Origin: JBPOFM01 sp038259855
GTDB taxonomy: Bacteria > Bacteroidota > Bacteroidia > Flavobacteriales > Flavobacteriaceae
Direction of reading: 5' to 3'
Length of the DNA stretch: 6,332 nucleotides
Assembly (NCBI GenBank): GCA_038259855.1
Contig: JBBSOJ010000198.1
Location: 1-6,332, forward strand
This document shows, piece by piece, positions 1-6,330 of this stretch (the first letter of the stretch is position 1; the number at the start of each line of letters is the position of its first letter). The notes under the pieces were generated by a model. That model was not told the DNA's origin, searched no databases, and saw nothing but the letters and a program-made list of their open reading frames with translations. The translations under genes and the position numbers were made by a program.

Positions 1-398
1 AGAGCGACTTGTCGATCGTAAAGATTAATCATCATCCGGTTTTTTTCAATCGAAGGTTTAAAAGCTTTTAACTTTTGGCAAAAATGAATGAGTAATTCGA
101 CTTCAGTTTCTTTTTTAAGGGAATAACGGGAGAATTTCTTTATAAGTCGAAGTATTTTACGAATGCTCTTCTTTATATAGTAGAAGTTATTCGTGTTGAT
201 GTCTTCAAATTGCTCGTTGATAAGGGTTTTAACGCTCTCAACATACCCCGTTTCGTCTGAGGACTCGAACAATAAATATGTTAAAAGTTCTTTATTTTCT
301 TTTTTGAATTTGGACAGTCGCAAACAAAGTTCTACCAGTTCGGTTTGCGAGCATGTTACGAGTTCTTTCTTTAGTTGCGATACAGTAACTGCTTTCAT
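1..398 (-). CDS. Conserved-type hypothetical helical protein, 3' end outside window
   Basis: This reading frame is open for 132 codons from an ATG at 398 and leaves the window at its left edge without a stop, so only the N-terminal part is visible. The protein begins MKAVTVSQLKKEL and is rich in Lys, Glu and Leu throughout. It has no signal peptide or membrane segment and looks all-helical and cytoplasmic. The opening (SQLKKEL, then a Leu/Glu helix TELVELCLRLSKFKKENKELL at about residues 19-39) reminds me of small Bacteroidota proteins of the DUF6155 type, but this is a recollection of style, not a search result. It lies 89 bases downstream of the EEP-protein gene on the same strand, far enough that it may have its own promoter. 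The opposite strand carries a 72-codon open frame here with non-protein-like composition. Function is unknown. Confidence 0.75.
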   Translation of the reverse strand, partial: MKAVTVSQLKKELVTCSQTELVELCLRLSKFKKENKELLTYLLFESSDETGYVESVKTLINEQFEDINTNNFYYIKKSIRKILRLIKKFSRYSLKKETEVELLIHFCQKLKAFKPSIEKNRMMINLYDRQVA

Positions 399-487
399 GT
401 TTCTAAAATAGAGGTTTTTTAATCAATCTTCCAGATTTACACAATAGTTCAACATAAATTAGTGGCAATTGAATAATTACTAAACCA

Positions 488-1405
488 TTAATAATATTCT
501 CCGATCAGTAGTTTGTGGTCAGATTGATGATGATTATATTTTTTGAGTTCAATCGGTTGTAGTGATGGTCCCATCCAGATTTGATCAATTTCAATCACTG
601 GGAACGGTAATGGCCATGTATAAGTCAATCCGTCACTATAAGCATGAAAACTTTCAAAGCCGATTTTAAAATCCTCAAAAAAAACGCTTTCGTAGGGTGT
701 ATTGAAATCTCCAACGAGGATATCTACATCATATTTTTTGGTAGCCTCTAAAATCGTATTCAAAGCGACCTCTTTATTTCGATACGGATAGGCATAAACA
801 TCAGCTATCATCAATGAAAGAATTTTATCAGGTCCACGCAGTTCCATGACATTATAACGGTACACATCAACCACTGTTTTATAAGAAAAAGATCCCAACG
901 CTTTTTTGGACCCTACGAGCATTTCGCCCTGCAAAATTTTGAATTGATACTCTGGGCAAGCTATTTCTAAAATATGTAAATCGTCACTTGAGACATCTTT
1001 CGCCTCTACGAGTGCGATAATTTCTGGTTGAGATTCTTTGATATGTGAGATTAAAATGTCCAATGGAAGCGGATTTAAAGTTGCTACATTCCAAAATAAA
1101 ATTTTCGAGGTGGGCTTGTCTGCGCTTTTTTCCATAGGGGAACCATAATAATGAATCGCAAAGTGACAAGAAATTATTACAAACAAAATGGCAAGACCGT
1201 AAAAAAAGGGCTTCCTTCTGATAAAAATCAGCGTTAGAAAAAAACCAAGAATCATAATCAGTAGTAACGGACTGGCATAATATACCACGCTGATATTGGA
1301 CGGATGTGAATCCTTAATAAAAAAGTGTATGATCAGTAAACTCAAATAAGCTATTAAAAATAGCACTCGGCTATACTGAAAAATGGTCTTTATAAATGTC
1401 CGCAT
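488..1405 (-). CDS. Membrane-anchored endonuclease/exonuclease/phosphatase (EEP) superfamily protein
   Basis: The 305-residue product has three hydrophobic segments (about residues 12-30, 40-61 and 66-82) followed by an EEP (DNase I/APE1-like) domain from about 100 to the end. Visible family motifs are WNVA with Asn106, VEAK with Glu134 (metal ligand), GDFNTP with Asp233/Asn235, TW then ID at Asp274, and the terminal SDH at 295-297 with the catalytic His. With an N-terminal three-helix anchor, the domain is likely displayed on one face of the inner membrane, most probably the periplasmic side as in YafD/VanX-neighbour-type EEP proteins; topology is inferred. The second EEP histidine, expected in the strand before the PxxR element, appears to be Tyr204. 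The family includes nucleases and phosphodiesterases of lipids and sugars, so the substrate cannot be assigned. It is the last gene of a three-gene operon, starting 3 bases after the preceding stop. Confidence 0.85.
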   Translation of the reverse strand: MRTFIKTIFQYSRVLFLIAYLSLLIIHFFIKDSHPSNISVVYYASPLLLIMILGFFLTLIFIRRKPFFYGLAILFVIISCHFAIHYYGSPMEKSADKPTSKILFWNVATLNPLPLDILISHIKESQPEIIALVEAKDVSSDDLHILEIACPEYQFKILQGEMLVGSKKALGSFSYKTVVDVYRYNVMELRGPDKILSLMIADVYAYPYRNKEVALNTILEATKKYDVDILVGDFNTPYESVFFEDFKIGFESFHAYSDGLTYTWPLPFPVIEIDQIWMGPSLQPIELKKYNHHQSDHKLLIGEYY

Positions 1406-1408
1406 GGA

Positions 1409-2269
1409 TTAGTAAAAGCCTAATTTAGTAATGATTAGTCCAAAGAAAATGACGGTTAGCACTGCATAAATGGCTCTAAATTTATAGTTGTCCGTGAGCC
1501 ATATACCGCTAATGGCCAAGGTAGCCAGAAAACCACTTTCTAGACGGGTAAAGAAAATGCCTATAATTATCAAAACGAAAAAGCTGTGGGTTATGACATG
1601 TCTTGGTTTCCACAGAATCAAAATGGCGCCTATCATTTCTGTAATGATGGATAACCACGCGTAGATACGACAGAAGATCGGTTGATGTGGAACGACATTT
1701 TTTAAGGTTATAAATTCTGAAGTGTTGGGGTCCAACAAATGTAATTGCACGATCTGTGCTCTATTACTCGCCATAATGTCACTGATATCTTGAGTGAGAT
1801 ACAATAGGGGTTTGAAAAAAAAGCCCATACTGATCATATAATAATAGTAATCACCTGATGTGAATTGTGGAGACAATATTTTTTGTAAACCAGAGAAAAA
1901 CAGAACGATTGCCAACAACAGTTTTATGTTGGTGACGAAATCCTCAAAGCGATTGTTGTGAAGATAGATGATCACAACAGCCGTGAGATACATCAGAAAG
2001 AAATGGTGGTTGGCCCTTACCAAGTAATCAAAAATAAGATCGTTGACGAGCAATAACATAAACACATACCAAAGGATCGGTTGCGTAATTTTTTTAACAA
2101 ACAGCAAAATGATGGCGAGACCAATAAAAAGTAGAAACAATTTGATTTTTCGATGATCGCCTCCTGTTAGCACGGTATACTGAATCATCAACATTAAAAA
2201 AGCGACCAAACCAAGGTTCTGTCTGTCGGATAGCGTTTCTTTAATGTGTTTTAGATTGAACAGACTCAT
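1409..2269 (-). CDS. Polytopic membrane protein, HTTM/DoxX-like
   Basis: The 286-residue product is almost entirely hydrophobic, with about nine membrane segments (near residues 18-35, 41-58, 64-80, 89-104, 114-128, 203-221, 224-240, 244-259 and 264-281). A long polar stretch lies between segments five and six (about 130-200). Features resembling the HTTM (vitamin K-dependent carboxylase-like) and DoxX families are the paired histidines 88-89 at a helix start, FSGLQKILSP at 125-134 with Lys130 (compare the YxxAGxxKL pattern), an acidic residue Glu211 inside a helix (TEMIGA), and RLES at 242-245. No enzymatic activity can be claimed; the match is by eye and could equally be a neighbouring family. 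Its ATG overlaps the stop of the upstream gene in an ATGA arrangement, so translation is probably coupled, and the EEP gene follows after 3 bases. Confidence 0.8.
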   Translation of the reverse strand: MSLFNLKHIKETLSDRQNLGLVAFLMLMIQYTVLTGGDHRKIKLFLLFIGLAIILLFVKKITQPILWYVFMLLLVNDLIFDYLVRANHHFFLMYLTAVVIIYLHNNRFEDFVTNIKLLLAIVLFFSGLQKILSPQFTSGDYYYYMISMGFFFKPLLYLTQDISDIMASNRAQIVQLHLLDPNTSEFITLKNVVPHQPIFCRIYAWLSIITEMIGAILILWKPRHVITHSFFVLIIIGIFFTRLESGFLATLAISGIWLTDNYKFRAIYAVLTVIFFGLIITKLGFY

Positions 2270-2670
2270 GGTTTAATGTATTGATAGTTGCCCATAAGTT
2301 CTCTGGAATATCTGGAGTTTTTGGCGTCAATCAAAGGTCGCCAAATCTGGATGTCAATGGTGTCGCTGGTGGCATATTTAGAAACCAATTCTGCCATATG
2401 TTTTAAGTTAGCGTCATTGGGTTGCCTTTTTACATCCATCACGAAGGTGGCGATACTTCGGTCTTCCAGTATTAAGGAGTCGATCGGTTTGGTGAGGTTG
2501 GTAACTATAAGGTCATTGTAATAATAATGGACTTCGGAATACATCCCAAAACCCCCGCCTTTCCATTTATTAAGTCGAGAGGTATTGACTAAAAAAAACT
2601 GGGATGCCACAATAATAAGAGCGATTATCGGAACACTGTAAGTTAGGATGGACCATTTTTTTTTTGTCAT
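2266..2670 (-). CDS. Single-pass membrane-anchored protein with GGGFGMYS motif
   Basis: The 134-residue product starts MTKKKW, has one hydrophobic helix at about residues 9-28 and then a soluble domain of about 105 residues, most likely outside the inner membrane. Just after the helix is SRLNKWKGGGFGMYSE (31-46). From memory, this kind of Trp-x-Gly-Gly-Gly-Phe-Gly-Met element occurs in small proteins encoded beside HTTM-like membrane proteins, which agrees with the next gene. The remainder alternates beta-like segments (DLIVTNL, TIDIQIWRPLID) with a helix near 85-100. No catalytic residues are recognisable. It is the first gene of the operon; its TGA overlaps the ATG of the polytopic membrane protein. 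Codons 2-5 contain a run of ten A on the coding strand (2656-2665), a potential slippage site. Function is unknown. Confidence 0.8.
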   Translation of the reverse strand: MTKKKWSILTYSVPIIALIIVASQFFLVNTSRLNKWKGGGFGMYSEVHYYYNDLIVTNLTKPIDSLILEDRSIATFVMDVKRQPNDANLKHMAELVSKYATSDTIDIQIWRPLIDAKNSRYSRELMGNYQYIKP

Positions 2671-2721
2671 GAGACTTTCAATGATTATAAAGCTGTGCTA
2701 AAATAGGAAATTTTATAAAAC

Positions 2722-2752
2722 ATAAAAGAATCACGACGAGTGACTCTTTTAT
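2722..2752 (-). terminator. Hairpin terminator downstream of lysS
   Basis: Two 13-base arms (2722-2734 and 2740-2752) pair around a 5-base loop. On the minus-strand transcript every pair is complementary, with a single G-U wobble at 2730/2744; read on the plus strand the same position would be an A-C mismatch, so the hairpin fits lysS transcription better. The 3' arm is U-rich and is followed by another U-rich stretch (GUUUUAU). It starts 32 bases after the lysS stop and ends 51 bases before the start of the 134-residue protein gene, so it probably separates lysS from the membrane operon, which would then need its own promoter in 2671-2721. No convincing TAnnTTTG element was found there. Confidence 0.75.
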
Positions 2753-2784
2753 ATTCTGTTGCATTTATTCTGTGGAATATTGTT

Positions 2785-4479
2785 TTATTTGATAAGATCA
2801 ACAAAAAGACCTTCATCATTTTTAGTGACTTTGGCTATTTTGTTTTTAGTCAATCCTTTGATAGTCGCATCCCATTTTTTATTGCTCAATCCTGATGCCT
2901 CCTTAATGGCATTCAGTTCCATTTGACCGTTTGATTTTAGGATGGCAAACACCGCCTTTTCTTCATCCGTCATCGCGATGGCTTTCTTTTCGGGCTTCAT
3001 CTGTGGAAAAAACAAGACTTCCTGTATGGATTGGTTGTTGGTCAAAAACATAATCAATCGGTCCATGCCAATGCCCATGCCCGATGTTGGTGGCATGCCA
3101 TATTCCAAAGCCCTCAAAAAATCATAATCGATAACGCCGGTGGCTTCATCATCTCCTTTCTGGGCCAGTTCCATTTGGTGCTCAAAGCGCTCGCGTTGAT
3201 CAATGGGGTCATTTAATTCTGAATAGGCATTTGCAATTTCCTTACCGCAGACCATTAATTCAAAGCGTTCGGTTAATTCTGGGTTTTCTCTATGTTCTTT
3301 GCATAAAGGACTCATTTCTTTTGGATAGTCGGTGATGAAGGTGGGTTGAATATAGTTCCCTTCACACTTCTCACCAAAAATCTCATCGATCAACTTGCCT
3401 TTACCCATAGTATCATCCACAGCAATAGTCATCGCTCGGGCTGCAGTTCTAATCTCGTCTTCCGATTTACCAGTAATGTCAAACCCTGTAAAGTGCTTGA
3501 TGGAATCTGCCATCGTCACTCGGGCGTACGGCGCTTTAAAATCGATATGATGCTCACCGAACGTCGCCTCTGTAGTGCCGTTGACGGCCAAGGCGCAGTA
3601 TTCCAAAAGCTGTTCGCAAAATGCCATCATCCAATTATAATCCTTATAAGCCACATAAATTTCCATGGCTGTGAATTCCGGATTGTGGGTTCTGTCCATT
3701 CCTTCGTTTCGGAAGTTTTTAGAAAATTCATAAACACCATCAAAACCGCCCACAATTAAGCGTTTTAAATACAGCTCATTCGCAATTCTCATGTATAATG
3801 GCATGTCCAAACTGTTGTGATGGGTCATAAACGGACGTGCCGCTGCACCTCCAGCAATGGGTTGCAATACCGGGGTTTCTACCTCAAAGTAACCAGCATC
3901 GTTGAAAAATTGACGCATGGCATTGAATAATTTGGTTCGTTTTTTAAAGACTTCTTTCACGTGAGGATTCACCACCAAATCGGCATAGCGTTGTCTGTAG
4001 CGCTGTTCGGGGTCTGTGAAGGCATCGTGAACCTTTCCATCGGTGTCAACGCGAGGTTGTGGTAAAGGTTTTAAAGATTTGCTTAATAAACTGAATTTTT
4101 TCACCATCACGGTTTTTTCACCAACTTGTGTGGTAAAGAGCACCCCTTCAATACCCACAAAATCCCCCAGATCCAATAGCTTTTTGTACACATCATTGTA
4201 CATTGTTTTGTCGTCACCTGGGCAAATCTCATCGCGATTAAAATACACTTGTATTCTTCCTTCACTATCTTGAAGTTCAGCAAAACTCGCTTTTCCCTGA
4301 ATTCTCATGGACATCAAACGACCTGCGATGACAACTTTTTTGTCGTTCTCGAAGTGTTCTTTGATCTGTTTTGACGTATGATCAACAGGAAATAAATCAG
4401 CGGGATAGGGATTGATTCCTAAATCGCGTAGTTTGTCTAATTTTTCTCTTCGGATAAGTTCTTGTTCAGAAAGTTGCAT
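2785..4479 (-). CDS. lysS: Lysyl-tRNA synthetase, class II
   Basis: The enzyme joins lysine to tRNA-Lys in the cytoplasm using ATP. The 564-residue product has an N-terminal OB-fold anticodon-binding domain (about residues 45-135, with VVIAGRLMSMRIQGKASF) followed by a class II catalytic core. Motif 1 is at about 191-204 (GYFEVETPVL), motif 2 at 256-275 (FRNEGMDRTHNPEFTAMEIY) and motif 3 at 467-479 (GMGIGMDRLIMFL with Arg474). PFMTHHN at 216-222 and the CGKEIANAYSELNDP block at 411-425 are typical of LysRS. The core ends near FFPQMKPEK (490-498), where E. coli LysS (505 residues) ends; about 65 more residues follow, forming a helical, winged-helix-like appendage seen in Bacteroidota enzymes. 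The ATG start gives the usual MQLSEQELIRREKL opening and lies 19 bases from a -7 promoter box. A hairpin terminator follows. Confidence 0.98.
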   Translation of the reverse strand: MQLSEQELIRREKLDKLRDLGINPYPADLFPVDHTSKQIKEHFENDKKVVIAGRLMSMRIQGKASFAELQDSEGRIQVYFNRDEICPGDDKTMYNDVYKKLLDLGDFVGIEGVLFTTQVGEKTVMVKKFSLLSKSLKPLPQPRVDTDGKVHDAFTDPEQRYRQRYADLVVNPHVKEVFKKRTKLFNAMRQFFNDAGYFEVETPVLQPIAGGAAARPFMTHHNSLDMPLYMRIANELYLKRLIVGGFDGVYEFSKNFRNEGMDRTHNPEFTAMEIYVAYKDYNWMMAFCEQLLEYCALAVNGTTEATFGEHHIDFKAPYARVTMADSIKHFTGFDITGKSEDEIRTAARAMTIAVDDTMGKGKLIDEIFGEKCEGNYIQPTFITDYPKEMSPLCKEHRENPELTERFELMVCGKEIANAYSELNDPIDQRERFEHQMELAQKGDDEATGVIDYDFLRALEYGMPPTSGMGIGMDRLIMFLTNNQSIQEVLFFPQMKPEKKAIAMTDEEKAVFAILKSNGQMELNAIKEASGLSNKKWDATIKGLTKNKIAKVTKNDEGLFVDLIK

Positions 4480-4498
4480 TTTATAAATTTTTGAACTG

Positions 4499-4506
4499 CA
4501 AAATTA
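4499..4506 (-). promoter_or_regulatory. Bacteroidota -7 promoter element for lysS
   Basis: On the minus strand this reads TAATTTTG, a full match to the TAnnTTTG element recognised by the Bacteroidota primary sigma factor. It sits 19 bases before the lysS ATG, which would give a leader of roughly 15 bases. A clear -33 TTTG partner was not found at the usual spacing upstream. Confidence 0.7.
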
Positions 4507-4566
4507 CGCTATTTAGACATTATTTTGCTTAAAAATTAAGGTCATTTATGGGTTCATAAAATATCG

Positions 4567-4574
4567 TAATTTTG
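4567..4574 (+). promoter_or_regulatory. Bacteroidota -7 promoter element for lipB
   Basis: TAATTTTG matches the TAnnTTTG consensus exactly. Only six bases separate it from the lipB ATG at 4581, so transcription would begin at or next to the start codon, predicting a leaderless or almost leaderless mRNA. No -33 TTTG is evident; TTTATG at 4545-4550 is the nearest weak candidate. Confidence 0.7.
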
Positions 4575-4580
4575 CAATCT

Positions 4581-5276
4581 ATGAATAAAACAATACGTCT
4601 TCAAGATTTAGGAATCAAAGATTACAAGGAGACTTGGGAATATCAAGAAACTTTATTTAAGTCTATTGTAGATGTAAAGATCAAGAATAGAAGAGAAGAT
4701 GCTAAACTTGAAACGGAAAATCATTTTCTGTTCGTCGAACATCCCCATGTTTACACTTTGGGGAAAAGTGGAGACATGAGCAATTTGCTGATTAATGAAT
4801 CTCAACTTAAAGAAAAAGGAGCCACCTTTTATAAAGTCAATCGTGGTGGTGATATCACCTATCATGGCCCGGGGCAAGTTGTAGGGTATCCGATTCTAGA
4901 TCTAGAGAATTTTTTTACAGACATCCATAAGTATCTGCGGTTATTGGAAGAAATGATCATACGGGCCCTGGCGGAATACGGCGTACAATCGGAACGAAGT
5001 CCGGGAGAAACAGGCGTTTGGCTAGAAGTCGGTACGCCGTTTGCCAGAAAAATATGTGCCATGGGTGTTCGTGCCAGCCGTTGGGTGACCATGCATGGTT
5101 TTGCACTTAATGTGAATGCCGATCTTGGCTATTTTGACAATATGATTCCTTGTGGCATTAAGGGAAAGGCAGTGACATCGTTGCAGGTGGAGTTAGGAGT
5201 TGATAGCGTAGATGAGGTTGAACTAAAAGGGAAACTGTTGAAGCATTTTCTAGAGTTGTTTGAGGCGGAAATTTAA
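4581..5276 (+). CDS. lipB: Octanoyl-[acyl-carrier-protein]:protein N-octanoyltransferase
   Basis: LipB moves octanoyl groups from acyl carrier protein to lysines in the lipoyl domains of 2-oxoacid dehydrogenase complexes and of glycine cleavage protein H; LipA then inserts sulfur. The 231-residue product shows the family signature RGGDITYHGPGQ at 88-99, the HPHVYTLGKSG segment at 54-64, the catalytic Lys157 in ARKICAMGVR, the HGFALNV strand at 172-178 and the catalytic Cys191 in PCGIKG. Length is normal for the family. The start is set at the ATG giving MNKTIRLQDLG; a TTG nine bases upstream is in frame but lies inside the -7 promoter box and is unlikely. It is transcribed divergently from lysS, and its stop codon overlaps that of the convergent beta-barrel gene. 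Confidence 0.97.
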   Translation: MNKTIRLQDLGIKDYKETWEYQETLFKSIVDVKIKNRREDAKLETENHFLFVEHPHVYTLGKSGDMSNLLINESQLKEKGATFYKVNRGGDITYHGPGQVVGYPILDLENFFTDIHKYLRLLEEMIIRALAEYGVQSERSPGETGVWLEVGTPFARKICAMGVRASRWVTMHGFALNVNADLGYFDNMIPCGIKGKAVTSLQVELGVDSVDEVELKGKLLKHFLELFEAEI

Positions 5277-6136
5277 ATCCCTTCAAGCTCCTCATCGCTG
5301 TCATAACCATTCTTTTCCTTATATCTCCTAATCCATCCTGGTCGGTATTCTTTTTTCAAAAAATGAACATTAAAGTTCAGCCCAATATAGTCGCCCTGCA
5401 ACTTATAATCGCCTCTCGACCTCGGTGACTCTGTAAGATTATCGAACAAATACTCTCCCTTGTAGTAGGCAATAAAGCTTTTCTGATAGATGAAATTGGT
5501 CTGAATTAAATACTTATCTAATGTAAAGTAAAAACCTGGTGAAAGGATAAGGTTAGGATAGATATTGGTTTTGGGGTTTACCCCATACAGACCAAAAACC
5601 TCTCTTGTTTCGCTTAATTCTTGGTCTGTTAATAAAAGCCCGGTACTAAAATCGCCCTGTTGCATCAAAACAAATTGAAACCCTGTTTCTAGGTTAAAGA
5701 CTATTTTTTTATCTAATCGTTTTTTAAATTGTACAAATGCAGGAATCGTTACCACGGGTCTGTAAAATGACGCGTTCCAAAATTCCTGTAGATCTTCATT
5801 AAAACGTCCGAAAAGGTCTTCTTTTTTTAATATAAATTCATATTTATATAACGGAGTCACCTCAATATATATGCCTGTTTTAAAAGATATTTTATTTTCC
5901 GGGTTTATCAACTTTGTCAAGCCAAACCCCATAGTGTTCATAGGTAATGTGTTTAAAACCACTGATCCTTGGGTGGGACGTATTTTAGCTCTGTTGTATA
6001 GCACAGGCGATATGTGGTAACCCCAACTTTGATACTTCTTAAATTCCGGGAATTTTTCTATTTTTTGTTGTGCATCAACCCAAATTGACCTAGATAACAA
6101 CCAAAAGATAAACAATCCTTTTAGAGCTTTATCCAA
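5273..6136 (-). CDS. Predicted outer-membrane beta-barrel protein, TTG start
   Basis: The 287-residue product begins with a short basic region and a hydrophobic stretch (KALKGLFIFWLL) ending in WVDA-QQ, a likely signal peptidase I site after residue 22. The rest alternates short amphipathic strands with polar turns: for example ISFKTGIYIEVTPLY at 83-97, KIVFNLETGFQFVLM at 144-158, LILSPGFYFTLDKYLIQTNFIYQ at 196-218 and IGLNFNVHFL at 251-260. Aromatic residues are frequent, as in Bacteroidota outer-membrane barrels of the porin-like/OMP_b-brl kind. A charged tail follows (about 262-287, ending DSDEELEGI). The only start that keeps the signal peptide is TTG at 6136, immediately preceded by an in-frame TAA; the next in-frame Met is near residue 66. 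No specific function is recognised. The gene ends in a four-base overlap with lipB, tail to tail. Confidence 0.72.
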   Translation of the reverse strand: MDKALKGLFIFWLLSRSIWVDAQQKIEKFPEFKKYQSWGYHISPVLYNRAKIRPTQGSVVLNTLPMNTMGFGLTKLINPENKISFKTGIYIEVTPLYKYEFILKKEDLFGRFNEDLQEFWNASFYRPVVTIPAFVQFKKRLDKKIVFNLETGFQFVLMQQGDFSTGLLLTDQELSETREVFGLYGVNPKTNIYPNLILSPGFYFTLDKYLIQTNFIYQKSFIAYYKGEYLFDNLTESPRSRGDYKLQGDYIGLNFNVHFLKKEYRPGWIRRYKEKNGYDSDEELEGI

Positions 6137-6159
6137 TTAAAATAGAGATTTAAAAAAAC

Positions 6160-6330
6160 CTACTTACAGTCATTTATCGGTCGCTGTTTCGGTATGTCCG
6201 ACCAGTGGCACTCAATTTTTTTTTGATCTTTGCCCTGATGTCCTTGAATGAATTCTATCGTATCTCCAAGCGATTCACTTTAAAGGTAAAAACATAAAAT
6301 CAATGCCAATTTTTTAAAGTAATAGGATAC
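6160..6330 (-). pseudogene. Possible remnant of a small secreted-protein gene
   Basis: In one minus-strand frame, codons from the window edge read YYFKKLALILCFYL, which resembles a signal-peptide core, then TAA at 6280-6282. The same frame then stays open for 39 codons (SESLGDTIEFIQGHQGKDQ, continuing to a Cys/Trp-containing end NDCK) before TAG at 6160-6162. Joined, this would be a short exported protein interrupted by one nonsense codon. There is no ATG in the frame within the window. The lengths are short enough to be chance; it is reported because both halves look protein-like and share a frame. The rest of the 196 bases to the right of the beta-barrel gene holds nothing else that I can support. 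Confidence 0.2.

Larger units (their letters stand above)
4497..4576. repeat. Inverted 17-bp promoter repeats in the lysS-lipB spacer
   Basis: The sequence at 4560-4576 (AATATCGTAATTTTGCA) and the reverse complement of 4497-4513 (AATAGCGTAATTTTGCA) agree at 16 of 17 positions. They face away from each other, each containing the -7 element for the gene it precedes, with 46 bases between the two copies (4514-4559). The identity goes beyond the eight-base promoter consensus, so it may be a binding site for a shared regulator or simply reflect an extended promoter preference. Confidence 0.6.

Noticed and set aside
193..411. 72-codon plus-strand open frame
   Set aside because: Ser/Phe/Cys-rich composition with no protein-like pattern, and it lies antisense to the better minus-strand frame starting at 398.
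404..411. Recurring CTATTTTA on the minus strand before three genes (also 2699-2706 and 6138-6145)
   Set aside because: Only partial similarity to TAnnTTTG, variable distance to the start (1 to 28 bases), and expected by chance in A+T-rich spacers.
984..1169. 61-codon minus-strand frame inside the EEP gene
   Set aside because: It is an alternative frame on the same strand within a well-supported coding region, with no recognisable features.
2942..4273. Several plus-strand open frames of 61-137 codons inside lysS
   Set aside because: They are antisense to a certain lysS and have no recognisable domains.
4572..4580. In-frame TTG as an upstream lipB start
   Set aside because: It lies within the -7 promoter element, and the ATG at 4581 gives the usual LipB N-terminus.
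4653..5092. Two minus-strand open frames of 74 and 76 codons inside lipB
   Set aside because: Antisense to conserved lipB motifs, with no independent support.
6179..6228. GGTCG/CGACC hairpin with a nearby T9 run as a plus-strand terminator
   Set aside because: The stem is only five pairs with a 15-base loop, the T run is over ten bases away, and no plus-strand gene precedes it closely.
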